DNA of 64,000 bases from Gordonia jinghuaiqii (GTDB taxonomy: Bacteria; Actinomycetota; Actinomycetes; Mycobacteriales; Mycobacteriaceae), in contig NZ_CP059491.1 in NCBI RefSeq assembly GCF_014041935.1, positions 1,860,001 to 1,924,000 of the forward strand, written 5' to 3'. The position numbers and the translations under genes were made by a program. A model generated the notes under the pieces. It had not been told where the DNA came from. It saw nothing but the letters and a program-made list of their open reading frames with translations, and did no database searches. This document shows positions 9,738 to 18,325 of the stretch, piece after piece (within the stretch, counting starts at the first letter, position 1; each line of letters opens with the position of its first letter).

Positions 9738-11330
9738 GTGACAGATTCTTCTGCAGAGGATTTCCTCGAAGGCCCACGGCCGGTGCTCGTCGTCGACTTC
9801 GGTGCGCAGTACGCGCAGCTGATCGCCCGCCGGGTGCGCGAGGCGCGGATCTACTCCGAGGTGATCTCCCATGAGGCCCCGCTCGCGAAGATCCAGGAGA
9901 AGAACCCGGTCGCGATCATCCTGTCCGGTGGCCCGTCGTCGGTCTACGCCGAGGACGCACCTGACCTCGATCCGGCGATCTTCGATCTCGACGTCCCGGT
10001 GTTCGGCATCTGCTACGGCTTCCAGGCGATGGCCGACAAGCTCGGCGGCGACGTGGCCAACACCGGTGGTCGCGAATTCGGCCGCACCACGCTGACGGTC
10101 AACGGGGAAGGTGTCCTCCATCAGGGTCTGTCGGATACCCAGCCGGTGTGGATGAGTCACAACGACGCCGTGCAGTCGCCGCCGGAGGGGTTCACCGTCA
10201 CCGGTTCGACGCCCGGTGCGCCCGTCGCATCGTTCGAGAACCTCGAGCGACGCATGGCCGGTGTCCAGTACCACCCGGAGGTGCTGCACACCCCCCACGG
10301 TCAGCAGATCCTCACCCGGTTCCTCTACGAGATCGCGGGTCTCGAGGCCACCTGGACCGCGTCGAACATCGCCGACGCGCTGATCGACGCGGTCGCCGAC
10401 CAGATCGGCGACGGCCGGGCGATCTGCGGGCTGTCCGGCGGTGTGGACTCCGCGGTCGCGGCGGCGCTGGTGCAGCGCGCGATCGGCGACCGCCTGACGT
10501 GCGTCTTCGTCGACCACGGCCTGCTGCGCGCCGGTGAGCGCGAACAGGTCCAGCACGACTTCGTCGGCGCGACCGGCGCCAAGCTGGTCACCGTCGACGC
10601 CGCCGACACCTTCCTGCGGGAACTGTCGGGTGTGAGCGACCCCGAGACCAAGCGCAAGATCATCGGCCGCGAGTTCATCCGTTCCTTCGAAGGTGCGGTG
10701 AGTGAGGTCCTCGGCGAGGAGGCCGAATCCGGGGAGAAGGTGGAGTTCCTCGTCCAGGGCACGCTGTACCCCGACGTCGTGGAGTCCGGCGGCGGTAGCG
10801 GCACCGCGAACATCAAGAGCCATCACAACGTCGGTGGCCTGCCCGACGACCTCGAATTCAGTCTCGTCGAACCCCTCCGCCTGCTGTTCAAGGACGAGGT
10901 GCGTGCGGTCGGGCGCGAACTCGGCCTGCCCGAGGAGATCGTCGCGCGTCAGCCCTTCCCCGGGCCGGGTCTGGCGATCCGCATCGTCGGCGAGGTGACC
11001 GGTGACCGGCTCGAGACGTTGCGGAAAGCCGATCTCATCGCTCGCGAGGAGCTCACCGCAGCCGGTCTCGACTCACAGATCTGGCAGTGCCCGGTGGTGC
11101 TGCTCGCCGACGTCCGCAGCGTGGGCGTGCAGGGCGACGGCCGCACCTACGGCCACCCGATCGTGCTGCGTCCGGTCTCGAGCGAGGACGCGATGACCGC
11201 GGACTGGACCCGGGTGCCCTACGAGGTACTCGAGGTCATCTCGACCCGCATCACCAACGAGGTGGCCGAGGTCAACCGCGTGGTGCTCGACGTGACGAGC
11301 AAGCCGCCGGGCACCATCGAGTGGGAGTGA
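9738..11330 (+). CDS. guaA: GMP synthase (glutamine-hydrolysing)
   Basis: Converts XMP to GMP using glutamine and ATP, the step after GuaB2. The protein has 530 residues. The N-terminal class I glutamine amidotransferase holds nucleophile Cys92 (GICYGFQAM) and the YHPEV His/Glu pair. The ATP pyrophosphatase domain begins near residue 230 with the SGGVDSAV P-loop. The C-terminal dimerisation domain ends in [10 protein letters not shown], the usual GuaA terminus. GTG 9738 is preferred to an upstream in-frame start because it gives the family N-terminus and sits at the predicted transcription start. Followed by a strong terminator. Confidence 0.97.
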   Translation: MTDSSAEDFLEGPRPVLVVDFGAQYAQLIARRVREARIYSEVISHEAPLAKIQEKNPVAIILSGGPSSVYAEDAPDLDPAIFDLDVPVFGICYGFQAMADKLGGDVANTGGREFGRTTLTVNGEGVLHQGLSDTQPVWMSHNDAVQSPPEGFTVTGSTPGAPVASFENLERRMAGVQYHPEVLHTPHGQQILTRFLYEIAGLEATWTASNIADALIDAVADQIGDGRAICGLSGGVDSAVAAALVQRAIGDRLTCVFVDHGLLRAGEREQVQHDFVGATGAKLVTVDAADTFLRELSGVSDPETKRKIIGREFIRSFEGAVSEVLGEEAESGEKVEFLVQGTLYPDVVESGGGSGTANIKSHHNVGGLPDDLEFSLVEPLRLLFKDEVRAVGRELGLPEEIVARQPFPGPGLAIRIVGEVTGDRLETLRKADLIAREELTAAGLDSQIWQCPVVLLADVRSVGVQGDGRTYGHPIVLRPVSSEDAMTADWTRVPYEVLEVISTRITNEVAEVNRVVLDVTSKPPGTIEWE

Positions 11331-11340
11331 CACGACCATG

Positions 11341-11370
11341 ATCGGCCGGTGGCGGTAGCCACCGGCCGAT
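11341..11370 (+). terminator. Rho-independent terminator of guaA
   Basis: A perfect 12-bp stem (ATCGGCCGGTGG at 11341-11352, complement at 11359-11370) with a 6-nt loop is followed by TTCTTTC. It begins 10 bp after the guaA stop. It may also act on the convergent gene ending at 11418. Confidence 0.85.
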
Positions 11371-11417
11371 TTCTTTCGGCGTCTTGTCCGGACGGGTCTT
11401 CTGCGGGACAGGGTCGT

Positions 11418-11651
11418 TCAGCGTCGCGGGCGTGCCCCGGACACGATCAGGACCAGGCCGATCAGCAGCCCGATCCCCACCGCCACCCACCCGAGGTCGG
11501 TGGCGTCCGGGAGTGCGGGTCCGTCGGCGAGTCCCCAGCCGGCGACCGCGAGAGCGACGATCCCGAGGAATCCGAGACCGGGTGCGCGATGGGTCGGATC
11601 GCAGTCGCCGGTGGCGGCATTGTCGTCGTCGGTGTCGAACGGGATGCTCAT
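11418..11651 (-). CDS. Small membrane protein after the PspC-domain gene
   Basis: A 77-residue protein with two hydrophobic segments (GLGFLGIVALAVAGWGLA and LGWVAVGIGLLIGLVLIVSGA) and a basic C-terminus (RPRR). Its ATG overlaps the stop codon of the upstream PspC-domain gene by 4 bp, so it is translationally coupled. No function recognised. It probably belongs with the envelope-stress module. Confidence 0.65.
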   Translation of the reverse strand: MSIPFDTDDDNAATGDCDPTHRAPGLGFLGIVALAVAGWGLADGPALPDATDLGWVAVGIGLLIGLVLIVSGARPRR

Positions 11652-13132
11652 CGCAGGACCTGTACCTCTCCCATGCCGGTGCGGGCGTCGATCTCCAGGA
11701 CCGGCCCGTCGGTGCCGTCGCGGCCGCCGTCGAGTCCGGTGGGGCAGGTGACCTCACCGACCCCGGTGTTGCAGCTGGCGCGGACGTTCATGGTGTCGGG
11801 CACCTGGACCTTGATGACCCCGAGCCCGTTCTCGAGTCTCACCTTCCGGTCCGCGGTCAGCTCCACCTCGCGCAGATCGAGCGTCATCTCGCCCGCGCCG
11901 AGTGTGTACTCCGGCTGGATGTCGTTCTCGGTCAACGGTTTCCAGTTCCGCTCACCCGCCCCTCCGGAAGGTAGGGGACTGGAGAGTCCGCTCACTCCCG
12001 AGGCCAGCGTGGTCACGATGACGGCGACACCGAGGGCGATCCCGATCGGGACCAGACCGGTGCTGTGCTCGCCGGTGCGGCGTCGGAGGACCGCGGCGAC
12101 GAGCAGTCCGGCGCCCACCACGGCCAGGCACAGCGACAGGATGTGCGGCGCGGTGAACCAGTCGACGCCGATCTGGTGCAGTGCGGCTCCGATCGCCCCC
12201 ACGATGACCGCGAGACCGGCGACGAGGAGGGTCAGCGGCGACCGGTGACGCCGCCGTGCCGGTTCGGCCGGCACGGTCGGCTCGGGGAGATCCCAGGCGA
12301 AACGTGCCGCGCCCAGCGGGTCCCAGGCCGGGGGGCCGGCTTCGGTCCCGGTGACGTCTGCCTCGGTGACGTCTGTCCCGGTGGCACCGGCGTCGTTCTT
12401 CTCGAGATCGACCCGTGGCGTGGGGGTGACGGGGTGCGCTGTGGACGAGTGCGCGGAGGCCGAGTGTGCGCTGGGCGAGTGTGTGGATGCTCCGGTCATG
12501 AGCGCTCCTGGGGTCTCGGTGCCGGTCGGGGGTGTGCCGGCTGCGGGGGAGCCGGACTCGGGGAAGCCTGTTGAGGTGCCCATCCCGCGCGGTACCCAGC
12601 GTTCGAACTGGCCGGCCGCGGGTGGTGGGACGACGATGTCGGTGACCGCAGCGGTGTCGATGCTGGTTCCGACCGGCGGCGTCGGGGTGCGCAGGTACAG
12701 CAGGAACCAACCGCCGAGCATGAGGATCGCGCCGAGGAGTCCGCCCGACCCCCACGTGCGGTTGGGGCCGATCGAGGTGACGACGACGATCGCCAGCACG
12801 ACGAGCAGGATGACCTGCGGGTTGCCGAGTCCGTGGGCGGAACCGTGGCCGCCTCGATGGCCGCCGTGTGCCGATCCGGCGTGGGTGGCGCGCAATGCGT
12901 CGGCGCGGGCGCGCTGGGCACCGGGAAAGGCGACCCACGCGGCCAGATACAGGATCAGCCCGCTGCCGCCGAAGAACGCTGCGACGACGAAGGCGACCTT
13001 CACCAGGGTCGGGTCGACGCGATACCGGGCCGCGATGCCGGTGCACACGCCCGCGATGGTCCGGTCGTCCGGACGATACGGGCGTGTCGACCACAGGCCC
13101 TGGAGCTGCTGCTGGAACTGGTTGGTGTCCAT
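11648..13132 (-). CDS. esrI: PspC-domain membrane protein, EsrI-like
   Basis: A 494-residue protein. An N-terminal PspC domain (GLWSTRPYRPDDRTIAGVC ... LYLAAWVAFPG) is followed by hydrophobic segments, a long Ser/Thr/Ala-rich linker (about residues 170-270), more membrane helices and a C-terminal beta-rich LiaF/DUF4097-type region (GAGEMTLDLREVELTADRKV ... GVGEVTCPTG). It is divergent from a PspC-linked kinase and regulator. In Corynebacterium glutamicum, from memory, the EsrISR set is also close to guaA, with EsrI inhibiting the kinase; that supports the naming but is not proof. ATG 13132 (MDTNQFQQQLQGLW) is chosen; ATG 13141 would add three residues. The frame continues upstream as shadow of the kinase gene. 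Confidence 0.72.
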   Translation of the reverse strand: MDTNQFQQQLQGLWSTRPYRPDDRTIAGVCTGIAARYRVDPTLVKVAFVVAAFFGGSGLILYLAAWVAFPGAQRARADALRATHAGSAHGGHRGGHGSAHGLGNPQVILLVVLAIVVVTSIGPNRTWGSGGLLGAILMLGGWFLLYLRTPTPPVGTSIDTAAVTDIVVPPPAAGQFERWVPRGMGTSTGFPESGSPAAGTPPTGTETPGALMTGASTHSPSAHSASAHSSTAHPVTPTPRVDLEKNDAGATGTDVTEADVTGTEAGPPAWDPLGAARFAWDLPEPTVPAEPARRRHRSPLTLLVAGLAVIVGAIGAALHQIGVDWFTAPHILSLCLAVVGAGLLVAAVLRRRTGEHSTGLVPIGIALGVAVIVTTLASGVSGLSSPLPSGGAGERNWKPLTENDIQPEYTLGAGEMTLDLREVELTADRKVRLENGLGVIKVQVPDTMNVRASCNTGVGEVTCPTGLDGGRDGTDGPVLEIDARTGMGEVQVLR

Positions 13133-13324
13133 GACGACCATCGTGCCGCCGGCGGGGCACCCCGCACATCGGGTGATTCCCTGATTTGTCCCCCGATGAC
13201 CCCGGGGTCGCGGAGGCCGGTGCCACCGCGACGACCGATGGGGTGGACCCACCCCGAGTCCGGCGTCGGAGAAACCGGGGTTGACCCCGATGTCCGGACG
13301 GCGTCGGCATGGGACCATCGAGGG

Positions 13325-14680
13325 GTGAGCGGAACGGAGGTCGAACAGGTACCACGGTTGTTGCGTCGCGACGGCGGTCGTGTCGTCGCCGGGGTCGCCG
13401 GTGGACTGGCCGACCATCTCGGCGTCGAGGTGTTCCGCGTGCGGATCGTCTTCGTGGTTCTCGCGGCACTGGCCGGCGCCGGGGTCGCCGCCTACGGTCT
13501 GCTCTGGTTCTTCTGTCCGCCGGGCAAGGACACCGCGCCGCCCGCACCGGGGGAGCGCCGGCAATCCCTGGGCCTGGCGATGATCGGGCTCGTGGCCATG
13601 GCCGTGGTGGGATTCGCGGCATCGGGGACACCCGCGGAGTACCTCGTCCCATTCGTGTTCATCGCGATCGGGGCCAGCCTGGTGTGGCGCGAGTTCGACA
13701 CATCCCATCGCGCCCCGCGCACCCCGGTTCTCACCTGGACACGTCTGATCGGCGGTGTAGGGCTCGTCGTCGGCGGGCTCGTCGTGGTCGTCGTCGCCGG
13801 GGACCGCAGCTTCGGTGGACTCAATTCGACGATCCTGGCCGTAGGCGCGACCCTCATCGGCGTGGTGCTGCTGACGGTTCCGCTGTGGATGCGGATGCTG
13901 CGCACCCTCAACGAGGAGCGGGCCGCGCGCATCCGCAACGCCGAGCGAGAGGAGATCGCCTCGCATCTGCACGATTCGGTCCTGCAGACTCTCGCACTGA
14001 TCCAGAAGAAGGCCGGCCGGCCCGAGGAGGTCGCGCGGCTGGCGCGCAGCCAGGAACGGGAACTGCGCTCGTGGCTGTTCGGCGACCCGGCCACCGAACG
14101 CGGCTCGCTCGCGGCGGCGCTGCGCACTGTCGGAGCAGAGGTGGAGGACGCGTACGGCATCGAGGTGGAGATCATCACCGTCGGCGACCTGCGTCCCCGC
14201 AACGCCCGCGACGCCAAACGCTGGTCGGCGCTGGTCGGCGCCACCCGGGAGGCTCTGGTCAACGCGGCCAAGCATTCCGGCGAGCGCACCGTCGACGTGT
14301 ACGGCGAGGTCACCGAGGACGAGGTCGAGGTGTACGTCCGCGACCGCGGCGTGGGTTTCGACCCCGACGTCGTCGACGAGGACCGCCAGGGAATCTCCCG
14401 CTCCATCCGGGCTCGTGTGGAACGGATGGGCGGCCGCGTGAGCGTCACCTCCTCACCCGAACGGGGCACCAACGTCGGCCTGATGATGCCGCGCGGCGAG
14501 GGTGCGTCGGTCGAGGAGACGCCGGACGACGCAGACAGCGCCGCCCCCGATGTCGCCGGCCCGGTCAGTCCCGACCAGGTCAGCCCCGGCCCCGTGAGTC
14601 CCGACCAGGTCAGCCCCGACCCGGAGAGCGATGTGGCACGGGCACAATGGCGACCGACCGAACACAGGAAGGTGCGATGA
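13325..14680 (+). CDS. esrS: PspC-domain sensor histidine kinase, EsrS-like
   Basis: Membrane histidine kinase of 452 residues for envelope stress. The N-terminal PspC domain (LLRRDGGRVVAGVAGGLADHLGV) leads into about five hydrophobic segments. The HisKA_3 phosphoacceptor region is EREEIASHLHDSVLQTLALIQ with the phosphorylated His in HLHD. A HATPase follows (REALVNAAKHSG N box; DRGVGFDP G1 box; GTNVGLMMP). The C-terminus carries a 15-bp tandem repeat encoding VSPDQ/VSPGP units. The GTG start follows a GAGGG run too closely for a normal ribosome site. Its stop overlaps the ATG of the response regulator. Confidence 0.82.
   Translation: MSGTEVEQVPRLLRRDGGRVVAGVAGGLADHLGVEVFRVRIVFVVLAALAGAGVAAYGLLWFFCPPGKDTAPPAPGERRQSLGLAMIGLVAMAVVGFAASGTPAEYLVPFVFIAIGASLVWREFDTSHRAPRTPVLTWTRLIGGVGLVVGGLVVVVVAGDRSFGGLNSTILAVGATLIGVVLLTVPLWMRMLRTLNEERAARIRNAEREEIASHLHDSVLQTLALIQKKAGRPEEVARLARSQERELRSWLFGDPATERGSLAAALRTVGAEVEDAYGIEVEIITVGDLRPRNARDAKRWSALVGATREALVNAAKHSGERTVDVYGEVTEDEVEVYVRDRGVGFDPDVVDEDRQGISRSIRARVERMGGRVSVTSSPERGTNVGLMMPRGEGASVEETPDDADSAAPDVAGPVSPDQVSPGPVSPDQVSPDPESDVARAQWRPTEHRKVR
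14564..14623 (+). repeat. 15-bp tandem repeat in the kinase C-terminus (4 copies)
   Basis: Four degenerate 15-bp units beginning GTCAG or GTGAG encode VSPDQ, VSPGP, VSPDQ and VSPDP in frame, close to the end of the kinase gene. Likely replication slippage in a disordered tail. Confidence 0.75.
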
Positions 14681-15402
14681 GCCCCGATCCGACCCCCGAC
14701 ACCATCGGCGAGACCGCCGAGACGACAGCAGCCACGTGCACCGTGTACCTGGTCGACGACCACGCGGTCTTCCGTTCCGGCGTGCGCGCCGAGCTGGCCG
14801 ACGAGCCGGGACTGCGGGTCGTCGGCGAGGCGGGAACGGTTCCCGAGGCGATCGACGGGATCGTCTCCGCCGCACCGGATGTGGTGTTGCTCGATGTCCA
14901 CATGCCGGCCGGTGGTGGTGTGGCCGTCCTGCGTGGGGTGCTCGACCGGATCAATGCGAGCGCGCAGGGTGCCGGGGCGCCGGTGTTCCTGGCGTTGAGC
15001 GTGTCCGACGCCGCGGAGGACGTCATCGCGACCATCCGGGCCGGCGCGCGCGGCTATGTGACGAAGACGATCGCCGGAACGGAGCTCGCCGACGCGGTCC
15101 GGCGGGTCGCCGAGGGGGATGCGGTGTTCAGTCCGCGACTGGCGGGATTCGTCCTGGACTCGTTCACCGGCAGGTCCGCGGCGCCGGAACCGCCCCTCGA
15201 TCCCGAACTCGACTCACTGACCCGTCGCGAGCTCGAGGTGCTGCGCCTGTTGGCGCGGGGTTACACCTACCGCGAGATCGCCGAGGAACTGTTCATCTCG
15301 ATCAAGACGGTGGAGACCCATGCGTCGAATGTGCTGCGCAAGACCCAGCAGTCCAACCGCAACGCGCTGACCCGCTGGGCGGCCACGCGGCACATCGGCT
15401 GA
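14677..15402 (+). CDS. esrR: LuxR-type response regulator, EsrR-like
   Basis: Partner regulator of the PspC-linked kinase, 241 residues. The NarL-type receiver begins VYLVDDHAVFRSGV, with the phospho-accepting Asp in VVLLDVHMP and the conserved Lys in YVTKTIAG. The C-terminal LuxR helix-turn-helix reads LTRRELEVLRLLARGYTYREIAEELFISIKTVETHASNV. The ATG overlaps the kinase stop (ATGA) and is preceded by GGAAGG, so the two are co-translated. Target genes cannot be told from sequence; the divergent PspC-domain gene is a likely one. Confidence 0.85.
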   Translation: MSPDPTPDTIGETAETTAATCTVYLVDDHAVFRSGVRAELADEPGLRVVGEAGTVPEAIDGIVSAAPDVVLLDVHMPAGGGVAVLRGVLDRINASAQGAGAPVFLALSVSDAAEDVIATIRAGARGYVTKTIAGTELADAVRRVAEGDAVFSPRLAGFVLDSFTGRSAAPEPPLDPELDSLTRRELEVLRLLARGYTYREIAEELFISIKTVETHASNVLRKTQQSNRNALTRWAATRHIG

Positions 15403-15446
15403 CGGCCGGCCGGCCTCGAACGCGGCCTGCAGAGGTCGGGACCGCG

Positions 15447-15521
15447 CCCGAACTGTCAGCGTCCGAATTGTCAGCGTCCGAATTGTCAGCGCCCGAAGTC
15501 TCAGCGCCCGAATTCTCAGCG
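15447..15521. repeat. 15-bp tandem array carrying five in-frame stop codons
   Basis: Five 15-bp units of the form CCCGAATTGTCAGCG run across the stop codon of the minus-strand kinase gene (15516-15518). Read on the minus strand, each unit supplies CGC TGA in the kinase frame, so termination is signalled five times in succession. The copies differ at one to four positions. Confidence 0.85.
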
Positions 15522-16817
15522 CAGCAACGCGATCGCCAGGACGACGACCACGGCGAGCACCGCGAAGAACACGAAGATCGACACCGCCAACGCCGTGCTC
15601 GACGTCCCCGACGACCGTGGCGGAGGGCCGTAGACGGGCGTATAGCTGCCGGATGAATATTGTTGGGGCGCAGGATGTTGCGGTCCGGAAGCGGTCCGGG
15701 TGCCCGAATTCGGTTGCGGCGTCGACATGAGCGTCGGTGGAATGCCTTCCCGGCGGGTGTCGGGGACGTCGCGCGAGCCGGGGTCTGCCGACATGGTGGG
15801 GGCGTACGGCGGACGGGTGGCTCCCGCGTGTCCGGATGCGCCGACGGGGCGATGCGACCCGGTGGTCGATGAACGGTTGGTCCGTTGAGCCCACACCGGG
15901 GTGCCGGTGCCCGGTCGGGTGATGAGTCCGGTGAGCACCTGGTCGGGGGTGCCGCGCGAGCCGGCTGCGAAAGCGGCGAGCATGTCCCGCGCCTGGGCCA
16001 TCGTGGGGCGCTTGGTGGGACTCGGTTCGAGCAGCCGCAGCAGGATCGGCCCGAGCTCGGCGGCATTGGTCATCGGGTTGATCCGGGCGCGGGCGACCTT
16101 GTGCAACAACGCGATCGAGTTGTCATCGATGCCGAACGGCGGTTCTCCCTCGACCATCGTGTAGATCGTCGCACCCAGTGAGTACACGTCCGACGCCTCC
16201 AGTGGTTCGGCGCCGCGGGCGACTTCGGGGGCGAAATATGCGGGGGTGCCGGTGATCACGCCGGTCTGGGTCAGGGTCACGTCGTCTTTGGCGCGGGAGA
16301 TGCCGAAGTCGGTGATCTTGACCAGGCCCGTGTTCCGGCCGCCCTCGGCGATGAGGATGTTGCCGGGTTTGATGTCGCGGTGCACGATGCCCGCGGCGTG
16401 CGCCTCGACCATCGCGTCGGCCACCTGGGCGCCGATCTGGGCCGCTTCGACGGGCGCGAGAGTCTTTGTGGCATGGAGGATCTGGGCGACGCTACGGGAG
16501 GGGAGGTACTCCATCACGAGCCATGGTTCACCGCGATCGAGGGCGACGTCGTGCATGGCGATGGCGTTGCGGTGCGACAGCTTCGCCGCGATGCGACCCT
16601 CACGCATGGCGCGTTTGCGCACATTTTCCGCGGAGTCCTCGGTGAGGCCCTCGGTGGAGATGACCTGCTTGACCGCGACCTCGCGATCGAGGAGCTGGTC
16701 GCGTGCGAGCCAGACGGTACCCATGCCGCCGCCACCGATCCGCGACTTGAGGCGGTATCGGCCGGCCACCAGGTACTGGGGACCTGGTGAATGACGGGTT
16801 CCGGCGGTGGGTGACAT
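15516..16817 (-). CDS. Membrane Ser/Thr protein kinase (Pkn family)
   Basis: Eukaryotic-type kinase of 433 residues. Gly-rich loop IGGGGMGTVWLA, VAIK-type Lys in VAVKQV, catalytic loop HRDIKPGNIL and DFG motif (ITDFGIS) are complete; the APE-like segment is YFAPEVARG. A Pro/Ser/Thr-rich juxtamembrane linker leads to one C-terminal membrane segment (ALAVSIFVFFAVLAVVVVLAIALL) with almost no external domain, so it lacks a PASTA or other sensor. ATG 16817 fits a leaderless promoter (TATCAT 6 nt upstream). Substrates are unknown. Confidence 0.88.
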   Translation of the reverse strand: MSPTAGTRHSPGPQYLVAGRYRLKSRIGGGGMGTVWLARDQLLDREVAVKQVISTEGLTEDSAENVRKRAMREGRIAAKLSHRNAIAMHDVALDRGEPWLVMEYLPSRSVAQILHATKTLAPVEAAQIGAQVADAMVEAHAAGIVHRDIKPGNILIAEGGRNTGLVKITDFGISRAKDDVTLTQTGVITGTPAYFAPEVARGAEPLEASDVYSLGATIYTMVEGEPPFGIDDNSIALLHKVARARINPMTNAAELGPILLRLLEPSPTKRPTMAQARDMLAAFAAGSRGTPDQVLTGLITRPGTGTPVWAQRTNRSSTTGSHRPVGASGHAGATRPPYAPTMSADPGSRDVPDTRREGIPPTLMSTPQPNSGTRTASGPQHPAPQQYSSGSYTPVYGPPPRSSGTSSTALAVSIFVFFAVLAVVVVLAIALLR

Positions 16818-16823
16818 ACGGCG

Positions 16824-16829
16824 ATGATA
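16824..16829 (-). promoter_or_regulatory. -10 element of a leaderless Ser/Thr kinase promoter
   Basis: TATCAT on the minus strand ends 6 nt before the ATG at 16817. No ribosome binding site is seen. Confidence 0.5.
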
Positions 16830-16905
16830 GCGGCGGTGATGGCGTCCGAGGGGCCCGGCGGTGATGACGGCCGAGGCGGCGGGAGTATTGCACTTGACAG
16901 TCAGC

Positions 16906-16921
16906 TCGTACGTATGTTCGA
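16906..16921 (+). promoter_or_regulatory. LexA/SOS box upstream of the radical SAM gene
   Basis: TCGTAC-GTAT-GTTCGA matches the actinobacterial SOS consensus TCGAAC-N4-GTTCGA at 11 of 12 defined positions. It ends 8 bp before the ATG at 16930 and overlaps a possible -10 (TATGTT, 16913-16918). Confidence 0.75.
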
Positions 16922-16929
16922 CTCGCCCC

Positions 16930-17955
16930 ATGCGATGGTCCGATCAGGCGGTGGAGGTCGACGACGGGGCGCTTCCCGGGTTGAGCCGCTCCGGCTTGGT
17001 CCGCTCGGTTCGCACACCGGACTTCGAGGGTGTCACCTTTCACGAGGTGCTGGCAAAGAGTGCGCTCAACCGCGTGCCGGAGGCATCTCACCTCCCGTTT
17101 CAGTTCACCGTCAACACTTTTCGCGGATGTACCCATGCCTGCCGCTACTGCTTCGCGCGGCCGACCCATGAGTATCTGGACCTCGATGCCGGCAATGACT
17201 TCGACACCCAGGTGGTGGTCAAGCTCAACGTCGCCGCGGTCCTGCGCAAGGAGCTACGACGCCGATCCTGGACGCGCGAGACGGTGGCGCTGGGCACCAA
17301 CACCGACCCCTATCAGCGGGCAGAGGGGCGCTACCGATTGATGCCGGGGGTGATCTCGGCTCTCGCCGAGTCGCGGACGCCGTTCTCCATCCTGACCAAG
17401 GGCACGCTGATCCGTCGGGACCTGCCCCTGCTACGTCAGGCGGCGGGTCAGGTGCCGGTGAGTGTCGGGATCTCGCTGGCGATCCTCGACCCCGACCTGC
17501 AGAAGAAGATCGAACCGGGAACCCCCTCGCCGCAGGCGAGGCTCTCGCTGATCCGCGATCTCGCCGACGCCGGCATCGTCCCGCACGTGATGGTGGCCCC
17601 GGTGATCCCGTACCTGACCGATTCGACCGCCCACCTCGACGCCTTGCTCGAGGCACTCGCCGAGGCGGGCGCCTCGGGGGTGACGGCGTTCCCGATGCAC
17701 CTGCGGTCGTCGACCAAGCCCTGGTTCCTCGAGTGGCTGGCGGAGGAGCACCCGGCGTTGATCCGCCGCTATCGCGGACTGTATGGGCGCGGTGCCTATG
17801 TGACGCCGGAGTACTCCTCGTGGCTGCGGGACCGGATGCAGCCCCTGGTGCACCGGCACGGACTGGCCGGCTCCGGCGGTCTGCGGCAGTCGGGGAGCGA
17901 CGCGTCCCCGACTGTCGCCGCGCCCGAGTTGCAGCACGCACTCACCTTGTTCTGA
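16930..17955 (+). CDS. Radical SAM protein, Rv2578c/SplB-like
   Basis: Iron-sulfur radical SAM enzyme of 341 residues with the cluster motif CTHACRYC near residues 60-67, followed by FARPTHEYLDLDAG. The ETVALGTNTDPYQRAEGRY stretch and overall layout match the Rv2578c family, related to spore photoproduct lyase. The SOS box 8 bp upstream implies induction by DNA damage, and imuA'-imuB come next on the same strand. That suggests a repair or nucleotide-modification role, but the substrate is unknown. ATG 16930 (MRWSDQAVEV) is preferred; an upstream ATG at 16861 would run through the SOS box. Confidence 0.82.
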   Translation: MRWSDQAVEVDDGALPGLSRSGLVRSVRTPDFEGVTFHEVLAKSALNRVPEASHLPFQFTVNTFRGCTHACRYCFARPTHEYLDLDAGNDFDTQVVVKLNVAAVLRKELRRRSWTRETVALGTNTDPYQRAEGRYRLMPGVISALAESRTPFSILTKGTLIRRDLPLLRQAAGQVPVSVGISLAILDPDLQKKIEPGTPSPQARLSLIRDLADAGIVPHVMVAPVIPYLTDSTAHLDALLEALAEAGASGVTAFPMHLRSSTKPWFLEWLAEEHPALIRRYRGLYGRGAYVTPEYSSWLRDRMQPLVHRHGLAGSGGLRQSGSDASPTVAAPELQHALTLF

Positions 17956-17985
17956 TCTCCACGCGGGTTCTGATCCCCACACACG
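17950..17985 (+). repeat. 18-bp duplication across a stop codon
   Basis: Two degenerate 18-bp copies beginning TTCTGATC run over the stop codon of the radical SAM gene (17953-17955). The second copy provides a second TGA in the same frame. Confidence 0.6.
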
Positions 17986-18017
17986 CCGACCCCACCACAC
18001 GCTGATCCCGCCACGCC

Positions 18018-18076
18018 ATCACCAGCTGAGGACAGTAACGCCGGCCACACACGGCGACGCCGCCTGAGCTGGTGAT
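18018..18076. repeat. Nested inverted repeat (cruciform-like)
   Basis: ATCACCAGCTGAGG at 18018-18031 pairs with CCTGAGCTGGTGAT at 18063-18076 (13 of 14 bp). The enclosed 31 nt contain a smaller CGCCG/CGGCG stem. It could terminate transcripts from the radical SAM gene, but there is no T tract. Confidence 0.6.
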
Positions 18077-18199
18077 TCTGTGTCGATGGGGTGCTGATGT
18101 GGCCCAAAAATACAGTGGCGCAGCGGAGTTGGCGTGTCACGGGGGGCATCGACGGTTCTCGGTTGACGCTTGTCGGTGGTTGGTTCTACTCTCAAAGTA

Positions 18200-18215
18200 T
18201 CGAAAAAGTGTTCGA
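18200..18215 (+). promoter_or_regulatory. LexA/SOS box of the imuA'-imuB operon
   Basis: TCGAAA-AAGT-GTTCGA matches the SOS consensus at 11 of 12 positions. It lies 110 bp before the imuA' start, with no other gene between. Confidence 0.8.
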
Positions 18216-18325
18216 GTGATCGGCGGACGGGTTCCACCCGAGATCACTCCTCACACCGTTCGAGAAACACGATGGCGCGCACCTTCCCGGCTCGCTCGAA
18301 TAACCACTGTCGACTGGAGGGTGTC

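Larger units (their letters stand above)
17956..18325. other. 370-bp gene-free interval before imuA'
   Basis: I see no convincing gene here. It holds the second copy of an 18-bp duplication, a nested inverted repeat (18018-18076) and the LexA box of the imuA' promoter (18200-18215). About 110 nt of apparent leader precede the imuA' start. Confidence 0.6.

Noticed and set aside
9042..10826. A 594-codon minus-strand open frame covering bioY and most of guaA
   Set aside because: Only the last 205 codons have BioY sequence and codon usage. The rest is the antisense of guaA, open because of high GC third positions.
11648..14275. An 875-codon minus-strand frame
   Set aside because: The part above 13132 is antisense to the PspC-domain kinase; the PspC membrane protein starts at MDTNQFQQ.
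16894..16918. TTGACA/TATGTT promoter for the radical SAM gene
   Set aside because: The spacing is only 13 bp; the LexA box overlapping the -10 is the more reliable feature.
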